DNA of 64,000 nt from the NCBI RefSeq assembly GCF_009674495.1, contig NZ_WKJN01000014.1, positions 62,001 through 126,000 on the forward strand. Reading direction: 5' to 3'. Each line of letters opens with the position of its first letter. Position 1 is the stretch's first letter. The position numbers were made by a program, and so were the translations under genes. Shown here one piece after another: positions 34,529 through 43,318 of the stretch. The notes beneath the pieces were generated by a model. That model did no database searches. It worked only from the letters and a program-made list of their open reading frames with translations, and had not been told where the DNA came from. Source of the stretch: Duganella alba (lineage in GTDB: Bacteria; Pseudomonadota; Gammaproteobacteria; Burkholderiales; Burkholderiaceae_D).

Positions 34529-35717
34529 ACGGTTTGCGGGTTTCCGTGGCAAACACGCACAATGCGATCAGCGGAAACGCGAGTCCTGTCCACAGCACCC
34601 CCGTCCACCCGTGCGCGGCGAACATCCAGCCGCCCAGCGATGAACCGATCGCGCCGCCCATGAAGAACAGCGCCATGTACAAGCCATTCAGGCGGCTGCG
34701 TATCTCCGCCGGCAACGCAAAAATCGCCCGCTGCCCCGTCACCAGATTGGCCGACACGCCCATATCCAGGATGATCGAAGTCAGCACCAGCACGCCCAGA
34801 TCCAGCAGCCGGCTGCCGTGGATCAGCAGCGGCATGGCAAACGCCAGCACACCCAGCAACAACGCCACCAGCGTGGTCGAACGGCTCTTGCCCTGGTCCG
34901 CCCGGTGACCGGCAATCGGCGACGCAATCGCCCCGGCCACGCCCACCAGCGCAAAAATCGCCACGCCGGTCTGACTGATCTGGAAGTACGGCCCGGTCAG
35001 CTCCAGCGACACGCACGTCCAGAACAGGCTGAACGCGCCAAACATGCAGGCCTGGTAGGCCGCGCGGCGGCGCAGCACCGGCGTCGCTTTCAGCAGGTGC
35101 CACATCGAACCGAGCAGGACGAAGTAGTGCATGCCGCCCTCCGGCTGCCGCTGCGGCAGCCGCGCGCGCAGCAGGAAGGCCAGCGCCGCCGTGGTGATCG
35201 CCGACAGCACGAAGATCGCATGCCAACCCAGCGCGTCCGCCACCAGGCTGGCCACGGGACGCGCCAGCATGATGCCCATCAGCAGGCCGCTCATGACCTT
35301 GCCGACAGTCTTGCCGCGCGTTTCAGGCCGGGACAGGTGCGCCGCGAACGGCACCACGATCTGCGCCGCCACCGAACCCAGGCCGATGCACAGCGCGGCA
35401 AACAGGAACAGGTTGGCGCTGCTGGTCACCGACGCGGCCAGCAAGGCCACCGCCGTCACCAGCAGGGCGATGACGATCAGTCGCCGGTTCTCCAGCAAGT
35501 CGCCCAGCGGCACGATGAACAGCAGGCCGATGCAGTAGCCGATCTGCGTCAGCGTGACGATCAGGCCGGCCGCGCCCGGGTCGAGACCGGTGGCGCGGCT
35601 GATCGGGCCGATCAGCGTTTGCGCGTAATACAGGTTGGCGACAATCAGGCCTGTCGCGATGGCGAACAGCCAGACCATGCCGGGTGAAAGATCTTGCTGG
35701 GCGTGGGACTGGCTCAC
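34527..35717 (-). CDS. MFS transporter
   Basis: A GTG start at 35717 is preferred (396 aa) because CAGGAG lies 6 nt upstream, whereas the upstream ATG frame has no such site. Twelve hydrophobic segments, a loop GDLLENRRLIV between helices 2 and 3, and AHLSRPETRGKTVGKVMSG are typical of the DHA1/arabinose-efflux-like branch. It probably exports small molecules or drugs with proton antiport. No linked regulator. Confidence 0.88.
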   Translation of the reverse strand: MSQSHAQQDLSPGMVWLFAIATGLIVANLYYAQTLIGPISRATGLDPGAAGLIVTLTQIGYCIGLLFIVPLGDLLENRRLIVIALLVTAVALLAASVTSSANLFLFAALCIGLGSVAAQIVVPFAAHLSRPETRGKTVGKVMSGLLMGIMLARPVASLVADALGWHAIFVLSAITTAALAFLLRARLPQRQPEGGMHYFVLLGSMWHLLKATPVLRRRAAYQACMFGAFSLFWTCVSLELTGPYFQISQTGVAIFALVGVAGAIASPIAGHRADQGKSRSTTLVALLLGVLAFAMPLLIHGSRLLDLGVLVLTSIILDMGVSANLVTGQRAIFALPAEIRSRLNGLYMALFFMGGAIGSSLGGWMFAAHGWTGVLWTGLAFPLIALCVFATETRKP

Positions 35718-35792
35718 GTCATGCTCCTGAAAATTTGGAAGGGCGGCAATTTTACAGGGCATGAAGAATTGCTGCTGCGCGTGCGCCGTTTT

Positions 35793-36800
35793 TTACAGGC
35801 CGGCCTGCTCGCGCGCCAGCGCCTGCCGCACCTCGGCGGTGATCTCGTAGGAGCGCAGGCGCTGTGCATGGTCGTAGATCTGCGAGGTGATCATCAGTTC
35901 GTCCGCGCCGGTGCGGGCGATGAAGTCCTGCAGCTGGCGGCTGACGGTGGCCGGCGAGCCGATCGCGGTGCACGACAGCACCGAGTCCAGCATCGCGCGT
36001 TCGGGCATGCCCAGCGATTCGAGGTAGCCCGCTTGCGGCGGCGGCAGTTTGGACGGGCGGCCGGTGCGCAGGTTGACGAAGGCCTGCTGCATCGAGGTGG
36101 CGCGGAAGTGCGCTTCTTCGTCGGTGTCGGCGGCGAACACGTTAAAGCCCAGCATCACGTAGGGCTTGGCCAGTTGCGCCGACGGCTGGAAGTTGGCGCG
36201 GTACAGCGCCATCGCCTGCTGCATCATCTGCGGCGCGAAGTGCGAGGCGAACGCGAACGGCAAGCCGAGATGCGCCGCCAACTGCGCGCCGAAGGTGCTG
36301 GAGCCAAGTATCCACAGCGGCACCTTGGCGCCGTTGCCCGGCACGGCCAGCACGCGCTGGCGCGAATGGTCGGACAAATAGTCCTGCAGCTCCAGTACGT
36401 CCTGCGGGAAGGCGTCGGCGTCGCTGTCGAGGTTGCGGCGCAGGGCGCGCGCGGTGGTCTGGTCGGAGCCGGGCGCGCGGCCCAGGCCGAGGTCGATACG
36501 GCCGGGGAACAGTGCTTCCAGCGTGCCGAACTGCTCGGCGATCACCAGCGGCGAATGGTTCGGCAGCATGATGCCGCCGGCGCCCACGCGGATGGTGCTG
36601 GTGCCGCCGGCCACGTGGGCGATCACCACCGCCGTGGCGGCGCTGGCGATGCCGGGCATGCCGTGGTGTTCGGCCAGCCAGTAGCGCTGGTAGCCCCAGC
36701 GTTCGCCGTGCTGCGCCAGGTCGAGCGTGTTGCGGAACGAGGCCGACGCATTGCTGCCTTCGGCGATAGGGGACAGGTCGAGGATGGAGAATGGAATCAT
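35793..36800 (-). CDS. LLM class flavin-dependent oxidoreductase (luciferase-like)
   Basis: A 335-residue TIM-barrel protein of the bacterial luciferase-like monooxygenase group, close to the YhbW/MsnO8 branch. It has [30 protein letters not shown], and [12 protein letters not shown]. Such proteins use FMN or F420; in this phylum FMN with a reductase is expected. Substrate unknown. Divergent from a substrate-binding protein gene. Confidence 0.92.
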   Translation of the reverse strand: MIPFSILDLSPIAEGSNASASFRNTLDLAQHGERWGYQRYWLAEHHGMPGIASAATAVVIAHVAGGTSTIRVGAGGIMLPNHSPLVIAEQFGTLEALFPGRIDLGLGRAPGSDQTTARALRRNLDSDADAFPQDVLELQDYLSDHSRQRVLAVPGNGAKVPLWILGSSTFGAQLAAHLGLPFAFASHFAPQMMQQAMALYRANFQPSAQLAKPYVMLGFNVFAADTDEEAHFRATSMQQAFVNLRTGRPSKLPPPQAGYLESLGMPERAMLDSVLSCTAIGSPATVSRQLQDFIARTGADELMITSQIYDHAQRLRSYEITAEVRQALAREQAGL

Positions 36801-36847
36801 GGGTGCAGGTCTCTCAAGTAATCACATGCCCATTGAAAGTGTGTGGG

Positions 36848-36853
36848 TATAAT
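36848..36853 (+). promoter_or_regulatory. consensus -10 TATAAT directly ahead of the substrate-binding protein start
   Basis: TATAAT at 36848-36853 is a perfect -10. Transcription would start at about 36860, only 2 nt from the ATG at 36862, which has no Shine-Dalgarno. The transcript may therefore be leaderless or nearly so. No convincing -35 is seen. Confidence 0.55.
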
Positions 36854-36861
36854 CTTTCTAA

Positions 36862-37629
36862 ATGGATAGACAAGCATACACAGATTGGGCCAAGCGTGCA
36901 GGGCAGGCCCTGATTGCCGCGGCTATGACCGCGGCGTCCCCCTCCGCCGTCGCCATCCCGCCACCGCCGCTGGTGGTCGCGGTCGACACCGGCACCGAGA
37001 TGCCGATGGCCGCTTTCCGCGATAACCATCTGGTGGACGGCTTTCACAAGCAGCTGGGCGAGGCGCTGGCCGCCAGGCTGGGGCGCGAAGCCAGCTTTCT
37101 GCTATTGCCGCGCAAGCGCATCGCCATGGCGATGGAGGCCGGCCAGGCCGATGTGATCTGCCTGTATCTGCCGTCCTGGCTGCCAGGCAAGTTTGAGTGG
37201 TCCAAGGGCTTTTTCCCGGTCGCCGAAGTGCTGGTGACCGATACCTCCATTCCCCAGCCACATAAACTCCAGGATATTGCCGGACAACCCGTTGCAACTG
37301 TGTTGGGATATTATTATCCCGAATTGGAGAAACTGGGATCGGGTTTTGTCCGTGATGATGGCCATTCGTCATCGGGTAATCTCCGTAAAATGGCGGCCGG
37401 GCGTTTGCATCATGCTATTACCCAGCAAAGCACGCTTGATTATTATCTCAAGGTTGGCGAGAAACTATCATTATATCCGCCTTTTGTGATCAAAAGCTAC
37501 AAGGCCCGGTGCGCCGTGTCGCCACAGGGGCGTGTGCGGCTGGACGAGGTGAATAAGGCAATTGATCTGCTGGTTAAAGACGGAAGTGTGAGCAAAATAA
37601 TCAGCACTTATCAGAATCGCCTTAAATAA
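36862..37629 (+). CDS. transporter substrate-binding domain protein (SBP family 3-like)
   Basis: A 255-residue exported protein (signal region about residues 1-30) with the two-lobe amino-acid-binding fold: VVAVDTGTEMPMAAF at the start, RKRIAMAMEAGQADV in lobe 1, and a C-terminal LLVKDGSVSKIISTYQ helix. There is no ABC permease or ATPase nearby, so it could be an orphan binding protein of the kind often coupled to chemosensing. Codon use changes near 37260: the second half is visibly less GC-rich than the first and than neighbouring genes. Possibly leaderless (see the TATAAT at 36848). Confidence 0.8.
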   Translation: MDRQAYTDWAKRAGQALIAAAMTAASPSAVAIPPPPLVVAVDTGTEMPMAAFRDNHLVDGFHKQLGEALAARLGREASFLLLPRKRIAMAMEAGQADVICLYLPSWLPGKFEWSKGFFPVAEVLVTDTSIPQPHKLQDIAGQPVATVLGYYYPELEKLGSGFVRDDGHSSSGNLRKMAAGRLHHAITQQSTLDYYLKVGEKLSLYPPFVIKSYKARCAVSPQGRVRLDEVNKAIDLLVKDGSVSKIISTYQNRLK

Positions 37630-37751
37630 TGTTTTATTTTTCCGACGGTTTTTAAAAATACTGTCTGGCAGCGCGTAGTCCTGAATTACTATTGAAAAAC
37701 GGTGAGGCGTTCGCCTTATTCTGTTTTTATTCCAATGTAAATATTAATTCT

Positions 37752-38666
37752 ATGGCACGCGCGATGAAATCCGGTATGTTGTTTGCTCTCCTGCTGGCTT
37801 GTTGCCAGGCTGTGCTCGCCGCCGGCACGCTGGAAACCTCGGCCCAGCATCGGGGCCAGCTGTACCGGGTGACGCATGACGGCAAAACCAGTTATCTGTA
37901 TGGCACGGTCCATGTCGGCCGCGACGGCGCCTACCCGCTGGACGAGGTGGCTGCGCGCGCGCTGCTCGACTCCAAGGCGCTGGTGATCGAACTGGATATC
38001 CGCGAAGACAAGGCGTTCCAGGTGGCGCTGACGCGCTATGGCCGCTATGCGGAAGGCGACAGCGTCCAGAACCATTTGACGCCCGCCACGCTGGACAAGA
38101 CCGTGCAGGCGCTGGCGCGCGCCGGCATTTCGCTGGCGTCGGTGCAGCAATACAAGCCGTGGCTGATCGCCAACCTGCTGGTCGGCGCGGAGCTGGACAA
38201 GAACGGCTACCAGCGCAGCCAGGCGGTGGAGTTCGCGCTGCTGGCCGCCGCGCAGAAGCAGGAGAAGACGGTGCGCGAACTGGAAAGCGCGGACTATCAA
38301 CTGAGCCTGTTCGACTCGCTGGACGCGCACCAGCAGGAGCAGTATCTGCTGGAAAACCTGGCCGACCTGGCCGACGGCGATTCGCTGAAGCGTTCGCAGG
38401 CGCTACTGGAAGCGTGGAGCGTTGCCGACCGCAGCGGCATCCAGGCCGCGTGGCACACCGCCACCAGCGGCGACAGCATCTCGGCCGGCTTCATGAACCG
38501 TGTGCTGCTCGGCAAGCGCAATCCGGAGATGGCGGCCAACATCGAGCGCATCATGCAGCAGGACCAGGTGGCGTTTGTCGGCGTCGGCCTGCTGCATCTG
38601 GTGGGCGACGATGGCTTGCCGCAGTTGCTCAAGCGGCGCGGCTACCAGGTCGAACAGCTCTATTAA
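37752..38666 (+). CDS. TraB/GumN family protein, secreted
   Basis: A 304-residue protein from the ATG at 37752, giving a signal peptide that ends near QAVLAA; an ATG at 37764 is an alternative and neither has a good ribosome-binding site. The family signature is GTVHVGRDG with an early LVIELD and a C-terminal FVGVGLLHLVGDDGL. TraB/GumN proteins are Tiki-like metalloprotease relatives; in bacteria the role is unknown. The 3' end overlaps the convergent lipoprotein gene by 4 nt. Confidence 0.88.
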   Translation: MARAMKSGMLFALLLACCQAVLAAGTLETSAQHRGQLYRVTHDGKTSYLYGTVHVGRDGAYPLDEVAARALLDSKALVIELDIREDKAFQVALTRYGRYAEGDSVQNHLTPATLDKTVQALARAGISLASVQQYKPWLIANLLVGAELDKNGYQRSQAVEFALLAAAQKQEKTVRELESADYQLSLFDSLDAHQQEQYLLENLADLADGDSLKRSQALLEAWSVADRSGIQAAWHTATSGDSISAGFMNRVLLGKRNPEMAANIERIMQQDQVAFVGVGLLHLVGDDGLPQLLKRRGYQVEQLY

Positions 38667-39058
38667 TACGCCTGCACGCGGCCGTTGCCGTAGCGGACGC
38701 GGTCGCCGATTTTGTAGCTGGGCATGGATTCTTCGACCACCATCTGGCTGCTGCCGTCGTCCAGGCGGACCGTGACGCGGTAGACCTTGTCGGTCGGCGA
38801 GCCCATGTTGCCGCCGGCCGCCGCCGCGCCGGCCGCGCCCATCGCGCTCAGGCCCACGTCCTGACGCTGCAGCTGGTCGATGGCCTGCACCACGCCATAG
38901 GTGGTGGACGTTGGCATTGTCGTCGCGGCGGTCGGCGCCGATTGCGGGCTGGGGCCCGGCATGGTGGAGGCGCTGCTGCTGTCCTGCGTCATCTTGTCCG
39001 CGCAGCCTGTCGCGGCAAGCAGGCAGAGCGCCATGGTCAATACGGTGGTCTTCGTCAT
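38663..39058 (-). CDS. small lipoprotein with glycine/alanine-rich centre
   Basis: A 131-residue lipoprotein with lipobox LAATGC (Cys19). A Ser/Thr/Pro linker (about residues 25-52) leads to a GAAGAAAAGG stretch resembling a glycine zipper, then a C-terminal beta-like domain (YRVTVRLDDGSSQMVVEES...GDRVRYGNGRV) similar to the SH3-like tail of SlyB/PcP-type outer-membrane lipoproteins. Function unknown, probably envelope. Confidence 0.82.
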   Translation of the reverse strand: MTKTTVLTMALCLLAATGCADKMTQDSSSASTMPGPSPQSAPTAATTMPTSTTYGVVQAIDQLQRQDVGLSAMGAAGAAAAGGNMGSPTDKVYRVTVRLDDGSSQMVVEESMPSYKIGDRVRYGNGRVQAY

Positions 39059-39124
39059 TGTCGCCTCCCTAAAATATGCTCAGAGGCGCGTCTGGCCGCA
39101 TTGTTCCCTTACCTAAGCGCTCGA

Positions 39125-39138
39125 TTGATGTACATCAA
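39125..39138. promoter_or_regulatory. FNR/Anr box upstream of a small gene
   Basis: TTGATGTACATCAA is a perfect FNR/Anr consensus (TTGAT-N4-ATCAA). An AATAAT -10 lies 22 bp further at 39161-39166, placing the box centre 41.5 bp upstream of the inferred start site, the standard activating (class II) position. The target is the 71-residue gene at 39196, suggesting induction when oxygen is low. Confidence 0.8.
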
Positions 39139-39195
39139 TTGAATGATGCTACCTACACGCAATAATTGTTCGGTATCACTTTAAAGGATATCGAT

Positions 39196-39411
39196 ATGTT
39201 GACACGCGTGACAGATACTATTATCGAAGAGCTAATTGATGCCACCTGCGGCGACACCCGCAGCCGGCATTTCTTCCTCCACGCACTGCATGGCCTGGTA
39301 CGCGTGGCCAAGGCCGAGCAGTTGCAGGAAATGCGCATGGACGTCGAGCTGGCAACCGGCGAAGTCAGTCAGCCGGAAGGGTGCGATAGCGACTCCAGAG
39401 AGCCCACATGA
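39196..39411 (+). CDS. hypothetical small protein (71 aa), FNR-type promoter
   Basis: The ATG at 39196 follows AAAGGA by about 6 nt. The 71-residue product is helical and acidic (TDTIIEELIDATCGDT...MRMDVELATGEV), with one Cys and several His, no signal peptide and no recognised family. Its last 47 nt overlap the convergent VanZ gene, so the tail may be poorly constrained. A perfect FNR/Anr box lies upstream; see also the similar arrangement at 52475-52794. Confidence 0.65.
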   Translation: MLTRVTDTIIEELIDATCGDTRSRHFFLHALHGLVRVAKAEQLQEMRMDVELATGEVSQPEGCDSDSREPT

Positions 39412-39757
39412 CGGCGGCCGTCAGCATGGCGGCGGTGCAGTCCACCAGCCAGTCCGACACGGCGCCGTGGCGATACGGGAAAAAGCTTTGCACGCATTCG
39501 TCCAGCGCGCCCATGGCGGCGATGGTGAGCACGGCCTTGCCGGCGCGCTGCGACGGCGTGCCGCTGCCGCCGGTGAAGATCAGGAAGGTCAGTCCGGCGT
39601 AGGCGAGCGAATGCAGGATAACGCCGGAGGCGACTTCGCCGATGTCCTGGCGGGCGCCGGGAATCGAGCCGAGTATCAGGATCAGCAGATACAGCACGAT
39701 GGCGGTCCAGTAGCGGAGACGGGCGTGGGAGGCGGTGAGGAGTAGTTGCTTGAGCAT
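39365..39757 (-). CDS. VanZ family membrane protein
   Basis: A 130-residue protein with four transmembrane segments and the VanZ-like pattern DECVQSFFPYRHGAVSDWLVD (DE-x-x-Q-x-F-x(3)-R-x(2)-x-S-DW). VanZ relatives are small integral membrane proteins of uncertain role. Single gene; its 3' end overlaps the FNR-linked small gene. Confidence 0.88.
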   Translation of the reverse strand: MLKQLLLTASHARLRYWTAIVLYLLILILGSIPGARQDIGEVASGVILHSLAYAGLTFLIFTGGSGTPSQRAGKAVLTIAAMGALDECVQSFFPYRHGAVSDWLVDCTAAMLTAAVMWALWSRYRTLPAD

Positions 39758-40045
39758 GAGGAAACAATACCATGCACTGCAAAAAAGGGGGAGTGGTGCA
39801 CCGGACTCCGGTGCACCTTTCTTGAGTCATGCCTATCGGTTGCATGTACTTAAGATGTGACCAGTATAGGCAGCGTTTGTTACGCCGTCATGACAGCGCG
39901 CAAAAAAAAAGCCCGCTGACTGGAGCGGGCTTAAAACTATTTTCTTGGAGGAGAATAGTGGAGACAGGTGTAATTATGCTGCGTCGCCAGATCGGTGTCT
40001 AATTGTTCTTTCAGATACCAGACATCAGGCTAGGGCATAACTCTC
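39758..40045. other. intergenic region with terminator
   Basis: This 288-bp gap lies between the VanZ start and the SDR gene's stop. It holds a strong terminator at 39902-39932 and otherwise no frame with a ribosome-binding site. A region at 39940-39990 looks like a chance AG-rich leader. I see nothing else supportable. Confidence 0.6.
39902..39932 (-). terminator. rho-independent terminator of the SDR gene
   Basis: On the - strand AAGCCCGCT pairs with AGCGGGCTT around CCAGTC and is followed by nine T residues. It lies about 115 nt after the SDR stop and is the strongest intrinsic terminator in the window. Confidence 0.88.
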
Positions 40046-40807
40046 TCATTTGACGGGCACGGTGTAGTTCAGCGCCAACCGGCCGCCGTCCACGTACAGG
40101 GTCTGGCCGGTCATGTAGCTGGCGTCGTCGCTGGCCAGGAAGGCCGCGATCGACGCCACTTCCTCCGGTTCGCCGCAGCGCCCCATCGGCGTGCGCGACA
40201 AGATGGTGTGGCGCGATTCCGGGCTGGCCATCACGGCTTTCTTGGCCAGCTCGGTCAAAATGGTGCCGGGACCGATGCCGTTGACGCGGATGCCGTGCTC
40301 GACGAGGTTGAGCGACATCACCTTGGTCAGCTGGTTGATCGCGCCTTTGGACACCACGTAGGGCACCTGGTTCGGGATCGCCAGCTCGGCGTTGACGCTG
40401 GACATATTGATGATCGAACCGCCCTGCTGCTTGACCATCACGCGCGCCACGGCCTGGCCGCACAGGAACATCGACTTCAGGTTGATGCGCATGACGCGGT
40501 CGAAATCTTCCTCGCAGACGTCGAGGAAGTTGGCGGCGTGGGTGACGCCGGCGTTGTTGATCAGGATGTCGATGCGGCCGAAGGCGGCCAGGGTGGCGGC
40601 CACCATGGCGTCGACATCCGCCTTTTGGCTGACGTCGGCGGCGAAGAAGCGGGCGTTTTCGCCCAGCGCGGTGGCGGCGTCGGCGCCTTCCGGCTTGATA
40701 TCCACCAGCATGACCTGGGCGCCTTCAGCGATCATGCGCTGGGCGCAGGCCAGGCCGATGCCTTGCGTGGCGCCGGTCACGATCGCGACTTTTTGGGATA
40801 ATTTCAT
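40046..40807 (-). CDS. SDR family NAD(P)-dependent oxidoreductase
   Basis: A 253-residue classical short-chain dehydrogenase: cofactor motif TGATQGIG (residues 12-19), NNAG in ILINNAGVTH, Ser in INMSSVNAE, and the catalytic Tyr-x3-Lys in VPYVVSKGA. A C-terminal YVDGGRLALNYTVPVK closes the fold. The acidic residue in LVDIKPE after beta-2 favours NAD. Substrate not identifiable; relatives act on sugar acids or 3-oxoacyl groups. Confidence 0.93.
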   Translation of the reverse strand: MKLSQKVAIVTGATQGIGLACAQRMIAEGAQVMLVDIKPEGADAATALGENARFFAADVSQKADVDAMVAATLAAFGRIDILINNAGVTHAANFLDVCEEDFDRVMRINLKSMFLCGQAVARVMVKQQGGSIINMSSVNAELAIPNQVPYVVSKGAINQLTKVMSLNLVEHGIRVNGIGPGTILTELAKKAVMASPESRHTILSRTPMGRCGEPEEVASIAAFLASDDASYMTGQTLYVDGGRLALNYTVPVK

Positions 40808-40902
40808 GGGTGTGAGCTTTCGTGGATGGTGAAGCCAAATTTTAACAGGGGCTTATGGGCAGGTTACAATAGAGGGTTTGCAATTTTCATTCGGGAGCCG
40901 TC

Positions 40903-41721
40903 GTGACTTTTATTAACAAATTATCCGCCGCCTGGACGGCCAACGACTCCCTGCTGTGCGTGGGCCTGGACCCGGACCTGGCCAAGCTGCCAGCCCAGTT
41001 CCAGAACGATCCGCAAGGCATCTACAACTTCTGCCGCGAGATCATCGACGCGACCGCCGACCTGGCGTGCTCGTTCAAGCCGCAGATCGCCTATTTTGCG
41101 GCGTTGAGCGCGGAAGACCAGCTGGAGCGCATCTGCGCCTATGTGCGCGAACACTATCCGCACATTCCGTTGATCCTCGACGCCAAGCGCGGCGACATCG
41201 GCGCCACCGCGCGCCAGTACGCGCGCGAAGCCTACGACCGCTACGGCGCCGACGCGGTGACCGTCAATCCCTACATGGGTTCGGATTCGGTGGAGCCGTA
41301 CATGGAGTGGAGCGAGCGTGGGGTGATCATCCTGTGCCGCACCTCGAACCCTGGCGGTTCGGATCTGCAGTTCCTGGACGTGGGCGGCAAGCCGCTGTAC
41401 CAGCACGTGGCGCGCCTGGTGGCGGAGAAGTGGAACAGCAACGGCCAGTGCGCGCTGGTGGTGGGCGCCACCTTCCCGGAAGAACTGGCGCAGGTGCGCG
41501 CGATTGTCGGCGACATGCCGCTGCTGGTGCCGGGCATCGGCGCGCAGGGCGGCGACATCGCGGCCACGGTGACGTCGGGCCGCACGGCCAACGGCGCCGG
41601 CATGATGATCAACTCGTCGCGCGCGATCCTGTACGCGGCGCCGCAAGCCGGCGAAGACTTCGCCACCGCCGCCCGCCGCGTTGCCGAAGAAACGCGCAAC
41701 GCCATCAACCAATACCGCTAA
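40903..41721 (+). CDS. pyrF: orotidine 5'-phosphate decarboxylase (type 2)
   Basis: A 272-residue protein from a GTG start preceded by GGGAG; a TACAAT -10 lies at 40865-40870. The PyrF signature DAKRGDIG holds the catalytic Lys and Asp, and the last step of UMP synthesis is the known role. Length and the [13 protein letters not shown] segment mark the longer (about 270 aa) PyrF subfamily found in Burkholderiales. It ends 3 nt before a large palindrome (41725-41814). Confidence 0.96.
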   Translation: MTFINKLSAAWTANDSLLCVGLDPDLAKLPAQFQNDPQGIYNFCREIIDATADLACSFKPQIAYFAALSAEDQLERICAYVREHYPHIPLILDAKRGDIGATARQYAREAYDRYGADAVTVNPYMGSDSVEPYMEWSERGVIILCRTSNPGGSDLQFLDVGGKPLYQHVARLVAEKWNSNGQCALVVGATFPEELAQVRAIVGDMPLLVPGIGAQGGDIAATVTSGRTANGAGMMINSSRAILYAAPQAGEDFATAARRVAEETRNAINQYR

Positions 41722-41724
41722 AAC

Positions 41725-41814
41725 TCCGGGGTCAGGTCCCCCATTTCTACACGAGCTCTGCCGTATGCGCGGCTACGGCAGAGCTCGTGTAGAAATGGGG
41801 GACCTGACCCCGGA
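41725..41814. repeat. 90-nt perfect palindrome, GGGGTCAG family, at a convergent junction
   Basis: Two 41-nt arms (41725-41765 and 41774-41814) are perfectly complementary around an 8-nt loop (TGCGCGGC). The outer stem TCCGGGGTCAG...CTGACCCCGGA repeats the ends of the elements at 25022-25099 and 34500-34528, but the core differs. It fills the gap between the stops of pyrF and sbcB and would form a very stable hairpin on either strand. Confidence 0.92.
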
Positions 41815-43257
41815 TTATTGGGCCGGGGCTACCAGCTCGGCGTATTCGTAGAGGTCGGCGAGGATTTGTTCGGCGCGCTCGTCGGCGTGCTGTTGCAGCT
41901 CGTCGATTTCGGCGAAGAAGTCGTCGATGGTGCGGGCGCCGCCGGCGCCTTCGTAGAAGCGCGCGGCGCGGTGCTGTTCCCAGTGCTCCATCTCGGTTTC
42001 CGACAGCGTTTCCGGGAAGTTGCGGGCGCGGTAGCGGAACAGCAGTTCGCCCAGCCGCGCATCGCTGAACGATGGCGAGGCCACCGCCAGCCGCGCCGGC
42101 GATTCCTTGCGCAGCGTGTCGAGCAGGCGGCGGTCGTCCTTGCTGATGAAGCCGTTGTACAAATCCTCATCCACATCCAGCGGCTGGCCGGCCGGGCGGT
42201 AGAACACTTCGTCCCAGATGGCGCCAAGGTCGCGGCCGGCGGCGGCAATCGCCGCGTGCGCCTTGCCTTGTTCCAGGTCGATGCCCCACTTGGCCTGCAT
42301 CGCCGGCGACAGCGTCTTCAGATTCGACACCAGCATCGGCGACTTGTTCAGGTGGATGCTTTTCACCGGCAGACGCGTCATGCCTTCCGGCAGCGCATCG
42401 TTGCGGGTGAAGATGCGGGTGCGGATGGTTTCCGCATCCAGCGTGTACAGCTCGCTCGGATCGTATGAACAATCCCAGACGATGATCTCGTTCTTGTTGG
42501 TCGGATGCGTGCCGAGCGGGTAGACCAGCGCGATGCAGCCGCGCTCGGCCGGGAACATGCCGGACACGTGCAGGAACGGCGCGCGCAGATTCGGCGCCAG
42601 GTGCATGCCGATCTCGTCGGCCACGCGGTCCTTCTTGTGCAGCGCGAAGCAGAAGTCGAACAGCTTGGGTTGGTGCTGGCGGATCAGGCGCGCCAGCGCA
42701 ATCGTCGCGCGCACGTCGGACAGCGCATCGTGCGCCGACTCGTGCAGCAGGCCGTTGGCCCGGGCCAGGTCTTCCAGCTTGAAGCTGGGCTTGCCGTCCT
42801 CCTTGGTCGGCCAGTTGATGCCTTCCGGACGCAGCGCATAGGTCATGCGCACCACGTCGAGCAGATCCCAGCGGCCGCACTGGTTTTGCCATTCGCGCGC
42901 ATACGGGTCGATCAGGTTGCGCCAGAACATGAAGCGGGTGATCTCGTCGTCGAAGCGGATGGTGTTGTAGCCGACGCCGATGGTGCCCGGCTGCGAGAAC
43001 GCTTTCTCGATGGTGGCGGCGAACTGGTGCTCCGGCACGCCCCATTCCAGGCACTGCTGCGGCGTGATGCCGGTGATCAGGCAAGATTGCGGATCAGGCA
43101 AGAAGTCATTGGCGGGCTTGCAATACAACATGATCGGATCGCCGATCTCGTTGAGCTCGGCATCGGTGCGGATCGCGGCGAATTGCGCCGGGCGGTCGCG
43201 GCGTGCCATGGCGCCAAAGGTTTCGTAGTCGTGCCAGAGAAAGGTCTGATTAGTCAT
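41815..43257 (-). CDS. sbcB: exodeoxyribonuclease I
   Basis: A 480-residue 3'-5' single-strand DNA exonuclease of the DnaQ/DEDDh superfamily. Exo I (D and E) is in FLWHDYETFG, a second Asp in GYNTIRFDDEI, and Exo III in ESAHDALSDVRAT. The SH3-like and helical domains of SbcB follow. Acts in recombination and mismatch repair. The - strand start has a poor ribosome-binding site. Convergent with pyrF across the palindrome. Confidence 0.95.
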   Translation of the reverse strand: MTNQTFLWHDYETFGAMARRDRPAQFAAIRTDAELNEIGDPIMLYCKPANDFLPDPQSCLITGITPQQCLEWGVPEHQFAATIEKAFSQPGTIGVGYNTIRFDDEITRFMFWRNLIDPYAREWQNQCGRWDLLDVVRMTYALRPEGINWPTKEDGKPSFKLEDLARANGLLHESAHDALSDVRATIALARLIRQHQPKLFDFCFALHKKDRVADEIGMHLAPNLRAPFLHVSGMFPAERGCIALVYPLGTHPTNKNEIIVWDCSYDPSELYTLDAETIRTRIFTRNDALPEGMTRLPVKSIHLNKSPMLVSNLKTLSPAMQAKWGIDLEQGKAHAAIAAAGRDLGAIWDEVFYRPAGQPLDVDEDLYNGFISKDDRRLLDTLRKESPARLAVASPSFSDARLGELLFRYRARNFPETLSETEMEHWEQHRAARFYEGAGGARTIDDFFAEIDELQQHADERAEQILADLYEYAELVAPAQ

Positions 43258-43318
43258 AAGTGCTACAGTTATTTAAAAAACTGCCGATAATTCAGCATGT
43301 TCACAGAGGAGCAACATC

